A stretch of DNA of 64,000 nucleotides from Colius striatus (taxonomy: Eukaryota > Chordata > Aves > Coliiformes > Coliidae). The position numbers and the translations under genes were made by a program. The stretch covers positions 53,283,367 to 53,347,366 of the forward strand of contig NC_084760.1 of assembly GCF_028858725.1 (NCBI RefSeq), given 5' to 3'. Positions 1 to 12,400 of this stretch are shown in pieces (position 1 is the first letter of the stretch; each line of letters begins with the position of its first letter). The notes beneath the pieces were generated by a model. That model searched no databases. It was not told where the DNA came from and worked only from the letters and a program-made list of their open reading frames with translations.

Positions 1-273
1 TTTTTCTGTGGGACAAGGTAAATAACATTTCCATCAGCCTCATTGAAGAACCATTAGCCAATACACAAGTTTAACTGAACCAATAATGACCCAGTATTTT
101 TCTCCTTATATTTCAAGACACAAAAGGATTAAGTGTAAGGTTATATAGCTTCAGGAATTGTTGTAGCTTAGCATAACACTGTGCTTAACAGAAAACATTA
201 AAAGTCAAGGTAATTCAATAAGCAGAACACAAGAAACACCAAATGTGCTGAAAGGCAGCAGCTCCAAACTGAC
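1..273 (-). other. GOPC: GOPC intron 6, partial
   Basis: AT-rich sequence downstream of the exon 6 donor, continuing past the window edge. No exon or repeat is seen. Confidence 0.85.
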
Positions 274-438
274 CTGTTGGGAAAGAATAGTTACAGCTTC
301 TTTATGTTTGGCATCTCTTAGATTAACTCCATTTACTGCCAGAATAGCATCACCAACATGCAGTCCTCCACATCGATCAGCAGGTTGTCCAGGATGGATT
401 TCAGAGATCAGTATTGGAACACCATGCTCCTTTCCACC
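274..438 (-). CDS. GOPC: GOPC coding exon 6, PDZ core
   Basis: 165 nt, 55 codons, phase 0 (TTATAG|GGTGGA and CAACAG|GTCAGT). It encodes [20 protein letters not shown], then [20 protein letters not shown] and [15 protein letters not shown]. This covers PDZ beta strands and the alpha-B helix bearing the conserved HKEAVTIL face. The final PDZ strand (human RGEIEFEVVYV region) must be in an exon before base 1. Confidence 0.96.
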
Positions 439-3400
439 CTATAAAAAAGTAGAATATAATTAACTAAGATGTCCATTAGCGTAACATCAACATTCTGGTA
501 ATTGCTCTTAAAGTGATTATTTCAACTTTTATAATGGAAAATTAGAATGTATGCTTCAGAGAACAAGAATGCTTCAGAAGCACGCATGAGATACTTCCCT
601 TAATTCTTTTCCCCACAAAAAAAAAGGCACAGATTTCAAATACATGAAGTCAAAGGCACTATATTGACTTGCAAGAAACAACATCCATACTTAGAATTAA
701 AGTAGAATAGTCAGAATTTTCAAAATGTGTTGTAAAAAGCTAATACAGCTTTTGTTAGGTGTGAGATGCCAATACCAACACTTAAAAAACAAAAAAGTTA
801 CAATCACAACTGCTAAGCTTTGGTAGTTACGTCTCAGATTGTTTCTCTTCCTCTACAGATTTACCATACCTGAAATTCAATTATATCTATTAAAGTGTCC
901 AGATCCTAAATGTAAATTGAAATCATAAGCTTTCTGTAAAGTAGCAGTTATCTGTTTCCTAATCTATCAAGAAGTTTTTAAGTCTAAAATAAGAACTTAA
1001 TTGTTAAAGTTCTACAACCATAGCTATGGATTTATGCATGGGTTTTTTTAAATATTACCTAACAATACATTCACTAACCTACATATTTTGCAGAAGTATA
1101 AACACAAACTTAAATTGCTTCTACTGTGTTATGAAAAAAAAAATGCAAGTACTTACTGTGATTGAAATTCCCAGTCCTTCATGGTCCTCTTTAACTAGCA
1201 AAACTTTTCTGATTGGACCAACACCTTGACTCTTCTTTAAGGCATCAGGATCCTAGTTTGATTTTTAAAAAAAACAAATACAGCATGAACATAAATGTGT
1301 GAACCAAAAAGTGATGCAATTCTGTGTTTTGTTTTTTTAATTATATACAGGCAGTATGTCAGCAACAGAATTTCAGACTAGCTCCAGCCAAGACAAACTT
1401 AAGAGTGCCTCTTTTCAGACAGGGTATGAAATCAGAAAAGATTCTTCACTATGCACTCCTGATGAGAATAATTATTTCAATTATTTCAGTGCTAAGTGAT
1501 GCACAACACAGGACTTAATTTCAAAAGAGGGAAATCAGTCACATATTAAAAATATAAAGGAACTACAAGAAGGAATGCTGACAACTGCTCAAATTATAGA
1601 AGATGTAATACAGTCCTAAGGAAGAGGTTACTTGCTCAAGTTTAACTATAATAAAAACACACCATACCAAAAGCTATTCTACTCAAAATTAAAAGAGAGA
1701 TTAAATAAACCAAGGTATTTCTTTTGTTTTTGTTAACCCAGTGCTGCCACCATGCATACCCTACCCTTAAAATCACACATACACATATTTGTCCACCAAT
1801 GTTTTACATGCAACTAGTAACATAAACACTAACATCCATCTGACCAACTAAAGTACTTAGATCAAAGTAAAGAACCTTCCAAAAAATGTTTGGGTTTATG
1901 CACTGAACACTGGGGTGATTAATGGGTCATGTGCCAAACCAGGTGAGTTCTACCAAGGTGAAATGACTTTTGAAGGTTTCTCTTTTTCAAAGGACCTTTG
2001 GAGGTACTTTAAAAGTACCAAAAGTACCTTTTGGGGCGGTAGGGGGGAGTCAGAAATAAATACACAGTCTGTAAAATAATTTATCTGGCCTTTGAAAAAA
2101 AATTTTTAATTCGTTTCAGTTAGACCTAATCCTAAAAATGCCATTGTTTGGTTTTTGTAAATAAGGTAGCTTTACATTTTGAAACCTATGTTAACAAAAT
2201 TATGCTGTTAAATATTCATATTTTTAAACACAGGTAGCAGAGACTCAGTTTTCAAAAGGACTGAGTGTTCTTAAGTCAGTCAAATTAATGATATCATCTT
2301 TCAGGGTCATTTAAGGGGACATGCTATTCAGTATGGAACTGTCCTTCAACATACAAAATAAACATATATTTAGAAGCAACATTTGAAAGAACACAATATT
2401 GAAGTGAAAACAATCACAAAAATGAAGAATAACTCGTATCTATTTTCCACAAATGCTGGGAATTATGGAGGAATGGCCCATCTTTTCAACTTACATGTCC
2501 TGGTGGTGCTTGCATTGGTCGTTTTAGATCATTCCGCCCTCGACAAGCCCTAATAACAGTTTTGTGACGGTGAAGGTGTATCTCTGCTTCAAGCTGATTC
2601 CAGAGCTTGTCATGAGCAGGTCCTTTCATATCTCGGCCCAGTAACTGAATCTGTTGGACCCTACATAGTGAAAAAGAGAGTAAAATAATATATCATATTA
2701 CAATCGAAAAATCAATGCACTGTGCAACTCACACACTTCACCTGGCTACAGTACAGTCACACAGAAACTAGTACAAGAGTACAAGTGCAAGAACTGAGGG
2801 GATTTTTTATTCTTCCTTTTGTTCAATTAACTGCAAATGTGAGACTTTTCCTAATTAGTCTTGACACTGGATCTGCCTCTGGGGATCTAAACAAAGAAAA
2901 CAACAAAAAGCATCTCATGCCAAGGGATATGGATTGACTTCACATACCTTCCAGCTAGTTCCTTATCTAAATACTTGGCTGCCAGTCTTGCTCCATAAAC
3001 CTCAGCCTGAAGCACAGCTATATGTCTACGAAGTGCTTCGTTTTCTTTCCTCAGCAACTTCACCTCAGCTTCCAGTTGAGCCTCTTTCACTTTTTCTTTC
3101 TTGTTAGCTTCAAGTTCTCTCTCCTTTATAGACAATAAAAAGGAAAAATAAAATTTGTTGAAAAGCTTTTATCAAAGAATAATGAAAGAGCACTAATTGT
3201 TTCTGCACACTCAATCTGAAACGACTCTCCTGCCTACAAGACGCGCATGTAGGAGAAAAAAAAATCAAAGCAGGCACTTCTGGCACTGCAGCTAGTGGTT
3301 TGCATACTCCCCTCTGGGGAGAGAAGGCCTTGCATTCAACTTTGTGCTCCTAACATGGTTTTTATGCAGCTTACAACTCCTTAGCACAAAATGTATGTAC

Positions 3401-6400
3401 TGGTTCCAAGTATGTGGATGAAAATTAGCAACAGTGCTTCTCCCTGACACAAAGGTGGCAAAATTTAAGTAGCCTGAATGTCATCCTTACTTTTTCCAGT
3501 GTTCAAATGGGTGATTAATACAGAGAGAGAGATACAACTATTTTTAAAATAAAAAAGTAACTACACAAGCATTACATATTTCAATCTGACAATATTCTTT
3601 AACTATTTTTATGATTTTTAATATGATATCAAGGAAATGTTCTGTAAGTTCTTAAGTCCTTAAAATGACAATAAGTCTCATGCAAACAACTAAGAATTGT
3701 CCAGCCAAGGACATTTGCAAATCAGTCTAAAAACCACAAAAATAAGTCAGATATTCTACATGTGAAGTGTCCACCCTGACAAACATAAAAAAGAAATTAG
3801 TGTGAAATAGCTTTGTTAAAAAAAATCCAAAACAATGACATCCCCCCACACTGAAACCACACTTTAAGCAAGGCATCATCCTTCTTTTTGTCAGTTTTTT
3901 TTCCCCCACATGAAAAAGGAAATATGTAAATAACAATTAATTCCACCGTGCTCCATTCCAGAGGTACAGAAAATGCACAGTCATCACTTTTTTTAATACT
4001 CAAAGCACTGGAGTGAAAAGAATTAGTATGCTCAGATTGCCATTCTAGAAAATCTACTTCAAGAAAGGCATGTTTGATTACTCGTATATTTTGTATTTTG
4101 TTTCATATCTCTTTTACAAAATGGGGGGGAAAACCCACACCACAAAATGGGAAAACAGTAGAGACACAGGATCTATTACTGTTTCCTTTTAAAAATGGCT
4201 GTTAGTCAAAATAGCAATGAAAATGAAATTCACCATAATGTATTTTTTAAGACATTCAGAGTGCCTAAAAACCTGTTCTTTGTACTTCTATCAATTATAT
4301 TGCTAAAAAAATAAAACCAGAAAGTGCTACTCAAGAAGCCACAAAACAAACAAAATTTTACAGAACTGGCAAGACAAATCTGCTACGAAATTGTGAAAAT
4401 GCTCATCCACTATTTCAAGCCTCGATATAAAACCATGAATATGGTTGGTATTAACACATTTGAGAAATTACACAAGGCCATCCTTTCCAAAGAAAAGTAT
4501 CTACACATGCAAGCACGTATAGCTATTTGTCAGAAAGTCTACTCTGAATTTCATGGACTTCATAGACTCTACTAATCTCCCATCTGTTAAATACTTGTAT
4601 CAGGTTAGATGAATAGAGTACATTACACATACATACACAGTGTCCAAGAACTGCCCAGCAGGAGGAGCAGTGCAAAGATTGCTTGAAATTGCTGGAATTA
4701 CATTTGCTGTAATTTCCATATTGACATAGTTTCAGTTCAGGCTTGACTCCATATGCATGTCAGAAAACATGTCACACAAAGCCACTTCTGGCCTCTGGCC
4801 TTTGCGATGGGGGTTGTCTTGTGAAATCCCTTTCCAGCACATCTCCTCCTTAATTGCAGAATCACTCTGAAGCCAAGAATTTTTACTAATCTATATTTTA
4901 AGAAAATGAATTTCCAAAATGATGCCAATTATCTCTATTATTAGGATGGTCTTGGGTTATTTTAATTCACATCTACTGCCAGTAGCCAAAGGGCACTTGG
5001 AAGAATTCTAGAGAGCCAAAACGCTACGTTGCATCTGTCACACAATTTAGCTGTAGGAAGGGTCATAGTTGAGACCTAACACTCATTTTACAGTAGCTGG
5101 AGAATCTGTTCTTGTAACACTTATATTATCTACATAGTTATTGTCAGCATTGCATCAATGTGCGCTGAATAGTACAGGTCCCCTGTTTGCAAACATACTC
5201 ACTTTTAGAACATCTTTTATTTGACAAATATAAAAAGACAAAGAATAGAAATTCAGAGAGACATATAAAGGTACACTATTCATACCCTCCAATTTCTTCT
5301 TTATTGGACATTTTAATGCTTTATTTACTGAATAAATAAAGTAAGCAACTAAAAAATCATAATCTCATTGCCAAGAATTTGTTACAATGTACCAGTCCTA
5401 TTTCCCACTCAGGAAAAGCTTTTGAGATGCACAAGGTCCCTGATTATCCAAAATACAATTTGGGCAAAGAATTCCAACTTCCCCAGGAAAGTGAACTGCT
5501 GAAGTGATCTTTCATTACTCTAGCAAATTTAATAGAGAATGTTTTACGGTATTTATACAAAATAGACTGCTTAAAAACTCTCATCAAGATTGCAATTTTC
5601 CATTTATTTTCCCTGAATTTCGTTTGTCATTTAAATTAGATAGTCACCTGTTATATTTCTCAGTTGAATCACTTTTAATCATGCATTTTAGGTGTTATAC
5701 CTAAAACATTCAGAACAATATAATCTCATAGAATTGTTTTCTTCCTATTTTCTCCCTTACTATGACTGCTGTTTTGTGACTGAGATGGAAAATTACAACC
5801 AGAGGCTCTTCTTCTCTGGATTCTCTCCATTTGATCACCACAGGAATTAAAGAAATCAAATGGTTTGCAATATAGCATCTCTGAATATGTACTGGAGGAA
5901 TCTTGTTTTGAAGAACTGTCAAGAGGTGTGCAAAAAGTCTCAAAAATGTTTAAAGTGTTGAAGTTACAAAACAGGTTCACGCTTTCTAGTGTTTGTAGAA
6001 TAGCAAAGGTTCTGCAAAATAGAATACAAATCTGTTTTCTGTTGGTAAAATTAAAAAAAACAAACTAAACAAAAAATTCAACTGCAATTTTGAAGATGAA
6101 AGCTTACAGTTACCAGCTATTCTGTGGCTGATAACAAGGTATATAACAATTAAAGTGGAAAAACTGTTTAAAAACTTTTTAGGTCTGTCACCATGAAAGG
6201 CTGAAAGGTAAAAGTTCATTTAGCTTCACTTTTTCTTATCTATGTGTTACTGTGTTTATGCACCTGAGGCTGTTACAGAAGCTAGTAAATCATCTTTAAT
6301 CATGCCCATAAAAACAACTGAGAAAAGAGAAAAGGAAGTTGACACAATTTTTAAAAAACACAACACATGGAATACTTCACATTACATTGACAGATGTGTA

Positions 6401-9400
6401 CAGGTTTTATGCTTTAAAAATCCAGTAACACCTTAACATTTTTGATACTGTGAGAACAATCTTTCAAACAGTCAAGTTGCCAGATATCACCCCAAATTAG
6501 ATGCAACAATAATAAATAAAACACGTAGAGACTTAGGAAAGAGGGCAGCAAAACTAGAAGATAAAAATTAAAATGCAAAGAAAATTCTTTATGCAGCACC
6601 TTGCCTAGTGAGAGGAAGAGGGAACATGCCAGATCTGTTTTGCCAGTTTCTGAGGTGAACATATATATGAGACATTGCAAAAAGCAAAAGCACTGCTTTA
6701 AAATTTAAAAAGGCAATCAGGATACTTACCATTTCATCCACAGAAACGACAGACTTAAGACAGAAGAAGAGAGTTCCATAATTAGAGAAATAGGCAATAA
6801 GAACTTCAAGAAAATGCAACAAGACAAATTACTTACTAAAAAAAAAAAAAAAATTACCAGCAGATTTCTTTACTTCATTAGAGGGCACATTGCTATAACC
6901 ACACTCAGCAGCAGTTTAGGTATTTTGCAGAAAAGTTACTAAAAAATCTTATCTAAAATGTTAACCTTATTGTAGTACTGAAAGCAAAACTTTTTCCTAA
7001 AACGCCAAGAATTTTTATGAAGAATAGTAAGATAATGCAAAATGCATGAAAGCAGTTTTGAAAGTATGATAGGAAATACGTTCTGTAATATAACATTTAT
7101 TATACGGATAATAGCTTTTTTTCCTTTCAGAAAGGATAACTAAGTATGTATTAACAAGATACACATAAAGGACAGGAAGAATTGGCAAAAAAGGTTTTAT
7201 CAACTGCAAAACTCAAGAAAGAACCCTCAACTAGGCAACTTCATACTGTGGTAAATAAGGAGTTGTGCTTAGACTAAGCACACGAACCACTCTTAAAAAG
7301 AGATTTGGCCTAAACTATATGATGTATGTTATCAACTGCTTCGCAACCTGAAACATTTAAAAATGGCCTAGTTCACCACTACATATGATTTTAAAGTTTA
7401 TAGAGTATACATTTATGCTAATAGCCTACATATGAAAGAAGAGTGGTTGTCATTAACAAAGCAAGCAGGAAGTTAACTAGTACAGAACTTTATTTCCCCA
7501 TGGTATAGTCTGTTGACACAGTCCTTTGCCCTCAGAGGCTTTCTGACTGACAGACGGTCGGCATGATACTTTTTATTTACTTCCAATTTTATTGTCATTT
7601 AAACAGCCTCAGTTTTGCTTGTTCAAGATTCCCAGACCTTTATAGCTTTTTGTATCTAAGAGTTTAAACCTGAGCTTCTATCCATTAAAACTATGAAATC
7701 CCTAAAGGCAAAGTAAAGCAAACCCCAAAGATTAGGCTTGATGTTTACAAAAAAGGAGGAACTAAATGGAATTAAGGAAAGAATATCAGTCTAGGCTGTT
7801 AATAAAACTCAGTTTCAACACAGATAAAATCTGAAACAATTTATCGTCACCTTTCAGGAAAAAGGCTACTGTCAATAGCATGGAGATTTAATATGCCTTT
7901 AGAAATCCTTTATAACAAGGTAGGAGAAATAAAAGTTAAAAGTATTACTCTCTATGTCATTCGGAAGTTAAGTCTCAATAATAAAATGTAGGGACCAAAA
8001 TCAGTCACAGCAATGTGTTTGCTTAAAAAATTCGGTACATGTCTAACACTTACAAAATGCTGGTGATATTTAACTAATGCTCATTTACAGAGACATAAAA
8101 ATTATTAACAACTCTAAAGAAACTTCGTAATTTAACACTGAATAAACTATGTGCAGACAATCCATAAAATGTTACTCTGATACTGAATATGCAAGTATGC
8201 AAGCCTAGAAATACAGCTTTAATTCAATTAGATTTTGGATCTCAAACAGGAAGAATTTGGGTTACTTATAGTCTATTACTGTGCTTTTTTAGACATTCAT
8301 TAACAGGACAAAACAGTAGATCACACTAATGTTCCACCTAGGTTGAGACTAGGTATTTGCAACCAACCTGTGAAGCAATTTCAAAAACAGACAGATAGCC
8401 AGACTTTGATGCACGTCAACACTTAGAAATCATCATCTATACAACGTTACTTTACTTTTTCTAATTGGCAAATTATTAGAGCCCAAATCTGTGCGGTGGC
8501 TAATAACAAAGTAGATTATGTTCTGGTTATCAGTCAATGCCAACTAATTACACTGAATAATTGCTACCTTTTGGTGGGCTTTTTAAAGGTCTAAGTTTCT
8601 AAAAAAAAAGATAATAAAAAAGTTATCAATGGTATATTGAGTTATTTTATGACACTCTGCTGCATGTAGCCATGGACAGCACGGCAGATGTATCTGTAGC
8701 GTTCTTAAAGAGAAACAATGACAATAGAGGGAAGACTGTGATGTCATCTACCCTCTTTCTGTATGGCAAAACCACCCTAGTCTCATTACTGTAACTACAA
8801 TTAAAGCAATAGACTTACCTCACTTGATGCTTTTTTTTAAGATACGTGAAGATTTGATTATGTTTGTACATTGCAAGCTATTATCGTTTGCAACTTCCAT
8901 CTCCAAAAAGCTTTATAAGCCACCAAAATATTTTCTTATTTTACTTTAAGAAACCACTAAACATGGTCTATGTAATAATAACTTTATTTCTTATTCATTA
9001 TTCTGACGCTATTGATGTTCTTTTTAATGGTTGCTAACAACCAACCATAAATATAACGTAATCCTCCATTCAAGCCACCATACTCACCAGTTTTGCTTTA
9101 ATAGTCCCAGAATCAACACCCTGACCAGTTTTGGCATGTAGCTGAAGTTGAACAGCATGAAGTTGCAAAAGCTGATCATGCACTTCCTTTTCCAATACTG
9201 CTTTCTCTGCCTGTGTTTCTGTCAGTTCAGATTTCAAATCAACTAATTGTGCCTGTGAAGACATAATACATCATAGTAATTAGTCCAATGATTAAATGGG
9301 GTCATCAGAACTGTGATACATAGATACATCATTTGCTAGTATATACATGCTGTACACAGTATAAAACAAGAAAGAACACATTCTGTAAAAAGTTTCTTTG

Positions 9401-12400
9401 TAGCTCAACTTAAGCACAGGATCATTTGCAGGCTTTTCTCCCCAACTGCCACAACATTAATTCATCCACAGACCTAGCATCAAATCACCACACTGCCAGA
9501 AGTAACAATAGCTGAGCTTTTCCTCACATAGATAACAGCAAGTGATGGTGATGTCCTCTTCAAAACAAGGCAATGGCAGTAAAGCTACGTAGGATTTTCA
9601 ACCATAACAATATAGAGACTTGAAAATTATTAAATCTTATGAAAATAAATGCAAAACAGTCTATTGTCAACAGCTTAACTCAAATGGTAAACCAGGTGGC
9701 AAACCAGAGACCAAGAATTAACGACCCTAAAATGCACATGTAGAAAACAAAAACAATGGGTTTGAAACATTTTAAACACAGTTTACATTTAGTATTTATA
9801 CCTGGAATAAAAGAACAAGTTCTAACTTGTTTGCTGAGTTACTTGTTACCTTGTTACTTGCTATCCTTAAAGATAAGTTACATTTATTTATGTAAGTTTT
9901 AAAGCTACTATTATCATGCCCTCAGGGGATTTTTAGGTACATTGCCAGAGTATATTTTTGCTTCCAAAAATAAGGAACTAAAGAGCTGTAGTGGTTTTGT
10001 GTAGCCAGGTTTTGGTAGCAGGGGGCTGCAGGGGTGGCTTTTTTAAACAAACAGCTGCTGGAAGCTTCCCATGTATCCAACAAGGCCAGTGCCAGCCAGC
10101 TCTAAGATGGACCCATAGCTGACCCAGGCCTGGCCAATTCGTGACTGAGGTAAAACCTCTGTGAATAACGTATTTGAGAAGGGGAAGAAGGTGTTGCGCA
10201 GTTGCTAAACTGCAGCAGCAGCAGAAGAGATTGCGAATGTAAGAATATCTCTGCAGACACCAAAGTGAGTGGAGAAGGATGGGGAGGAAGTTCGCAGGCA
10301 CTGGAATAGAGATTTTCCTGTGACCTGTGGTGCAGCCCATGGTGAGGCAGCCGTGTCCCTGCAGTCCATGGAGGCCACTGGGGAGCAGAGATCTACTGGC
10401 AGCTTGTGGAGGACCCCACACCGGAGCACATGGATGCCTGAAGGAGGCTGTGACTCTATGGGAAGCCCACACTGCAGCAAGTTCTGGCACTACCTGGGAA
10501 CCCATGGAAAGAGAAGCACTTGCTAGACCAGGTTTACTGTCAAGACTTTTGACCCCATAGGAGACCCACTCGGGAGCAGTCTGTTTCTGAAAGATTATTT
10601 TCCCGATAGATAACCCACACTGAGGCAGTTCGTGAAGACCTGCAACCCCATGGGAGGGACCCATGCTGGAGAAGTTCACGGAGGACTGTCTCCCATGGGA
10701 GAGATCCCACACTGTAGCAGTGGGAAGTGTGAAGAGGCCTCCACCTGGGAAGCAACAGCAACAAAGTCCATCTGTAATGAACTGGCCGTAACCCCCATTT
10801 CCTGTCTCCCCACACCACTGGCAGGGAGGAGGAAGAGTCCTGGAAAGGAGGAAGGAGGGATGTGTTTTAAAATTCAGGCTTTATTTCTCATTTCCCTAAT
10901 CTGTTTTGATTGTTCATTAATAAATCAAACCATTTCTCCCCAAGTTGAGTCTGTTTTGCCTGTGACACTAATTACTGAGTGATCTCCCTGTCCTTATTTC
11001 GTCTCACGAACCTCTTGTTCCTCCTCCTGTCCAGTTTACGAAGAGGAACAACAAAACAACTTAATGAGCACCAGCCAGCGCTAAACCACCACAAGAGCAA
11101 AATAAAAAGATTACTAATTCTTTAAAAAAACCCCACCCTCTCATATTAAATTAGGCTATTTTAGCTATTTCAACAACATTATACTAATGTTCAAATTCAC
11201 AACAAATATCAAGCTGCAAGCCAACTTCCATCCCATTCATCTACATAAATTCCTGCTTTAAAATGTCTGTATCAGTTCTGGGAAGAAAAAGCAAAAATTT
11301 ATTACCCTGTACAAATTAAAAAGCAGCAAGAATTATGGTGACCAGTTTTGTGACACGAATGATGCTCCAAAGGGATCACAAAGAGGCTATCAAACTCATA
11401 ATAAAATAATAAAAAAAAAACAGTACTTTTCATATGACCTAGGATTTAAAATCACATCCTACTGCTTTAATAAAGAGAACAAAATGAGAAATGGTATGAG
11501 CGCACATCATGGAAGTAAACTGTTTACACATTATGAAGAGTCATAAATCTATCCCCAGCAACAGATACAACAGTCATGCGAAAAATCAAACAACAAACTT
11601 GTTTCAAAGCTTTTGATCTACTTCTATGAAGGCTGACAAATCTTTACATTATTTCACAGAAGTTCTGCTTTTCTCAGCTTGGTCAGGTTACTTAATTCTC
11701 CTTTATACTCTTACTAGCGTTATTTTTTAATGTTCTTTCCTTTTGTTATAAAGCAATCATATAGAAAGATCAATGGAAATTCAACACCTCTAGATTCCAT
11801 TTTGGAAGCTTCTTGGTAAAAAACAGAGAGGGAGCAGAGAGATCAGAATAAAAGACAAGCACAAACAAGAGGTACTGGCAAGGTCATTCCTTGCAAAAAC
11901 ATGACTTATTGCATGAGGCAGGGGTTCTACAGAAAGAGACCATCAGATCACACAGTCACGTTTCAATTTGCGTAAGCACAGCAAGGATAAATTAATGTTA
12001 CACAGCAACTATATCAATCCCTTAACTGGTAACTTTCTGGATGTACTCTCCAACAACTCTATGCTCTATGAAGGGGAGATGTCATGTATTTGGTAGGTCA
12101 CAGGAGACCACTGAATTTCATGGTTAGGAGAGCTTAAGAAGAGCCATCAAACAACAAATAGAGAACAGAAACTTTTATTGGGGAACAATACGGCGCAGAG
12201 GTTGAAGATAAGGTAGTACATTTACTTTCATAACATCCTTTAACAGCAACTTGCCGATTCAGCCAAAAGATGAACTCTTCTGTATTTAGGGCAGTACACA
12301 ACTGTGCAGATTAGTAATTATCACCTTAGCAAGTATCACATTGGAAGGTAACATTTCAGCTTCTCTCCACTAACTTGTTTGTGAACCTATGCCCCAAGTA

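Noticed and set aside
9978-10982. Long ORFs on both strands (up to 244 codons) at 9978-10982
   Set aside because: They lie inside the solo LTR and arise from its GC-richer internal repeats. No protein motif is present.
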